A stretch of 5,609 nt of DNA from Bacteriovoracaceae bacterium (lineage in GTDB: Bacteria > Bdellovibrionota > Bacteriovoracia > Bacteriovoracales > Bacteriovoracaceae). The DNA lies in assembly GCA_947448095.1 (NCBI GenBank), contig CANFNN010000201.1:1-5609 (forward strand). The letters run 5' to 3'. Below the pieces are notes generated by a model, which saw nothing but the letters and a program-made list of their open reading frames with translations, was not told where the DNA came from and made no database searches. The translations under genes and the position numbers were made by a program. Shown piece by piece: positions 5,086 through 5,609 of this stretch (position 1 is the stretch's first letter; every line of letters begins with the position of its first letter).

Positions 5086-5430
5086 ATGAATTTATCTGTT
5101 CCTATAATTATTTGTGATGAAAACGATGATATTCGATTACTTTTGAAAGAAATGCTCACAAAACATGGTTATTTTCACCTAGTAGAAGTACATTCCTCGC
5201 AAGAAATATTGCAACTTATATCTGATGAGCAGTTTATTTTGATTCATAAAAATCTCTTGAATGATCAAATTAAAAAAAATCTTTCACAGAGAAAAAATTT
5301 TTTAATTATTGCTCAACAGGACTCTGCAGAGACAGTTAGTCTAGCGGCTCACTTTGGTGTGAATCATTTAATAAGTTTTCCGTACACTTCAAAGTCACTG
5401 GTAGAAAAAATTAATATGCTATTGAATTAG
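5086..5430 (+). CDS. Stand-alone receiver-like (CheY-fold) protein lacking phosphorylation residues
   Basis: This 114-residue protein has the size and strand-helix rhythm of a single response-regulator receiver domain. After the first strand, the acidic pair Asp11-Glu12 is kept in IICDENDDIRLLL (8-20). The expected phospho-acceptor Asp at the end of strand 3 is His54 or Lys55 (FILIHKNLL, 50-58). The conserved Thr/Ser after strand 4 is Ala76 (LIIAQQ), and the conserved Lys after strand 5, usually in a KP pair, is Phe98 (ISFPYTS). It therefore looks like a pseudo-receiver that works without phosphotransfer, perhaps by protein binding. No DNA-binding or enzymatic output domain is attached. ATG 5086 is the only usable start: no ATG, GTG or TTG occurs between it and the upstream in-frame stop at 5029. 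It is divergent from flagellin, so a motility link is possible but unproven. Confidence 0.75.
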   Translation: MNLSVPIIICDENDDIRLLLKEMLTKHGYFHLVEVHSSQEILQLISDEQFILIHKNLLNDQIKKNLSQRKNFLIIAQQDSAETVSLAAHFGVNHLISFPYTSKSLVEKINMLLN

Positions 5431-5609
5431 TGGTATTCGGAATAGGGAAGATTATTAATCCCAAGCCAATACTTAAGATCGACTTCCACATTTTTATCAA
5501 ATTCATCAATTTCATATTCAGTATTTTTAACTAAAATTTTTGCATACGTAAGGACACTGCCATAATTCCACTGACCCAGATCCAAGTTAACCATTCTAGT
5601 CCACGTGCC
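5427..5609 (-). CDS. C-terminal end of an unidentified protein (5' end outside window)
   Basis: On the minus strand a frame is open from the window edge for 60 codons and ends in TAA (5429-5427). Its stop overlaps the TAG of the convergent receiver-like gene by sharing TTAG. The composition looks like real protein: three Trp, many Tyr, Asp and Asn, and a stretch LGQWNYGSVLTYAKILVKN, with no low-complexity run. The tail is acidic (EYEIDEFDKNVEVD) and ends PYSEYH. I do not recognise the family, and no signal peptide or domain boundary can be judged from this fragment. An internal Met at residue 6 of the fragment is unlikely to be the start, as no ribosome site precedes it. Confidence 0.62.
   Translation of the reverse strand, partial: GTWTRMVNLDLGQWNYGSVLTYAKILVKNTEYEIDEFDKNVEVDLKYWLGINNLPYSEYH

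Noticed and set aside
1..5609. Mobile element, CRISPR array, tRNA or rRNA
   Set aside because: No transposase-like frames, no long terminal or regularly spaced repeats, and no tRNA-like cloverleaf or rRNA-like stretch was seen; nearly all bases belong to genes.

Overview
The window looks like ordinary chromosomal DNA of a low-to-mid GC, flagellated Gram-negative-type bacterium. The best lineage clue is the flagellin. It is short, has no hypervariable outer domains, and carries the N-terminal, SSDTVGDVERG-type and DRISFDA stretches that I associate with predatory Bdellovibrionota (Bdellovibrio/Bacteriovorax-type) flagellins. This assignment comes from remembered family features, not from a search, and should be read as probable only.

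Layout. Positions 1-3917 hold a tightly packed plus-strand set of genes that is probably one operon. It contains the 3' part of a FadA-type thiolase, two small exported proteins that are paralogues of each other, an NAD(P)-dependent aldehyde dehydrogenase, and a D-alanine-D-alanine ligase. Junctions are a 4-bp ATGA overlap or gaps of 2, 9 and 8 bp. The ligase is split by one extra T in a run of nine Ts, although every catalytic motif is kept on both sides. The set ends against a convergent flagellin gene (3970-4803, minus strand), whose Rho-independent terminator runs into the ligase stop codon.

The 282-bp divergent region 4804-5085 is dense. Reading minus, it has a sigma-28-like flagellin promoter, a leader of about 155 nt, and a cluster of GGA motifs around the flagellin Shine-Dalgarno site that resembles CsrA target leaders. 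Reading plus, it has a possible 31-codon small ORF with a near-ideal ribosome binding site, then an extended -10 promoter placed so that transcription would begin at the ATG of the next gene, giving a leaderless mRNA. That gene (5086-5430) encodes a stand-alone receiver-like domain that has lost its phosphorylation residues. Its stop codon overlaps that of a convergent minus-strand gene, of which only the last 60 codons are in the window.

Function. The operon joins fatty-acid or aldehyde catabolism with a peptidoglycan precursor enzyme and two envelope-destined proteins of unknown role. The right half concerns motility, with a degenerate receiver next to flagellin as a possible but unproven regulator. 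No mobile element, CRISPR array, tRNA or rRNA was seen.
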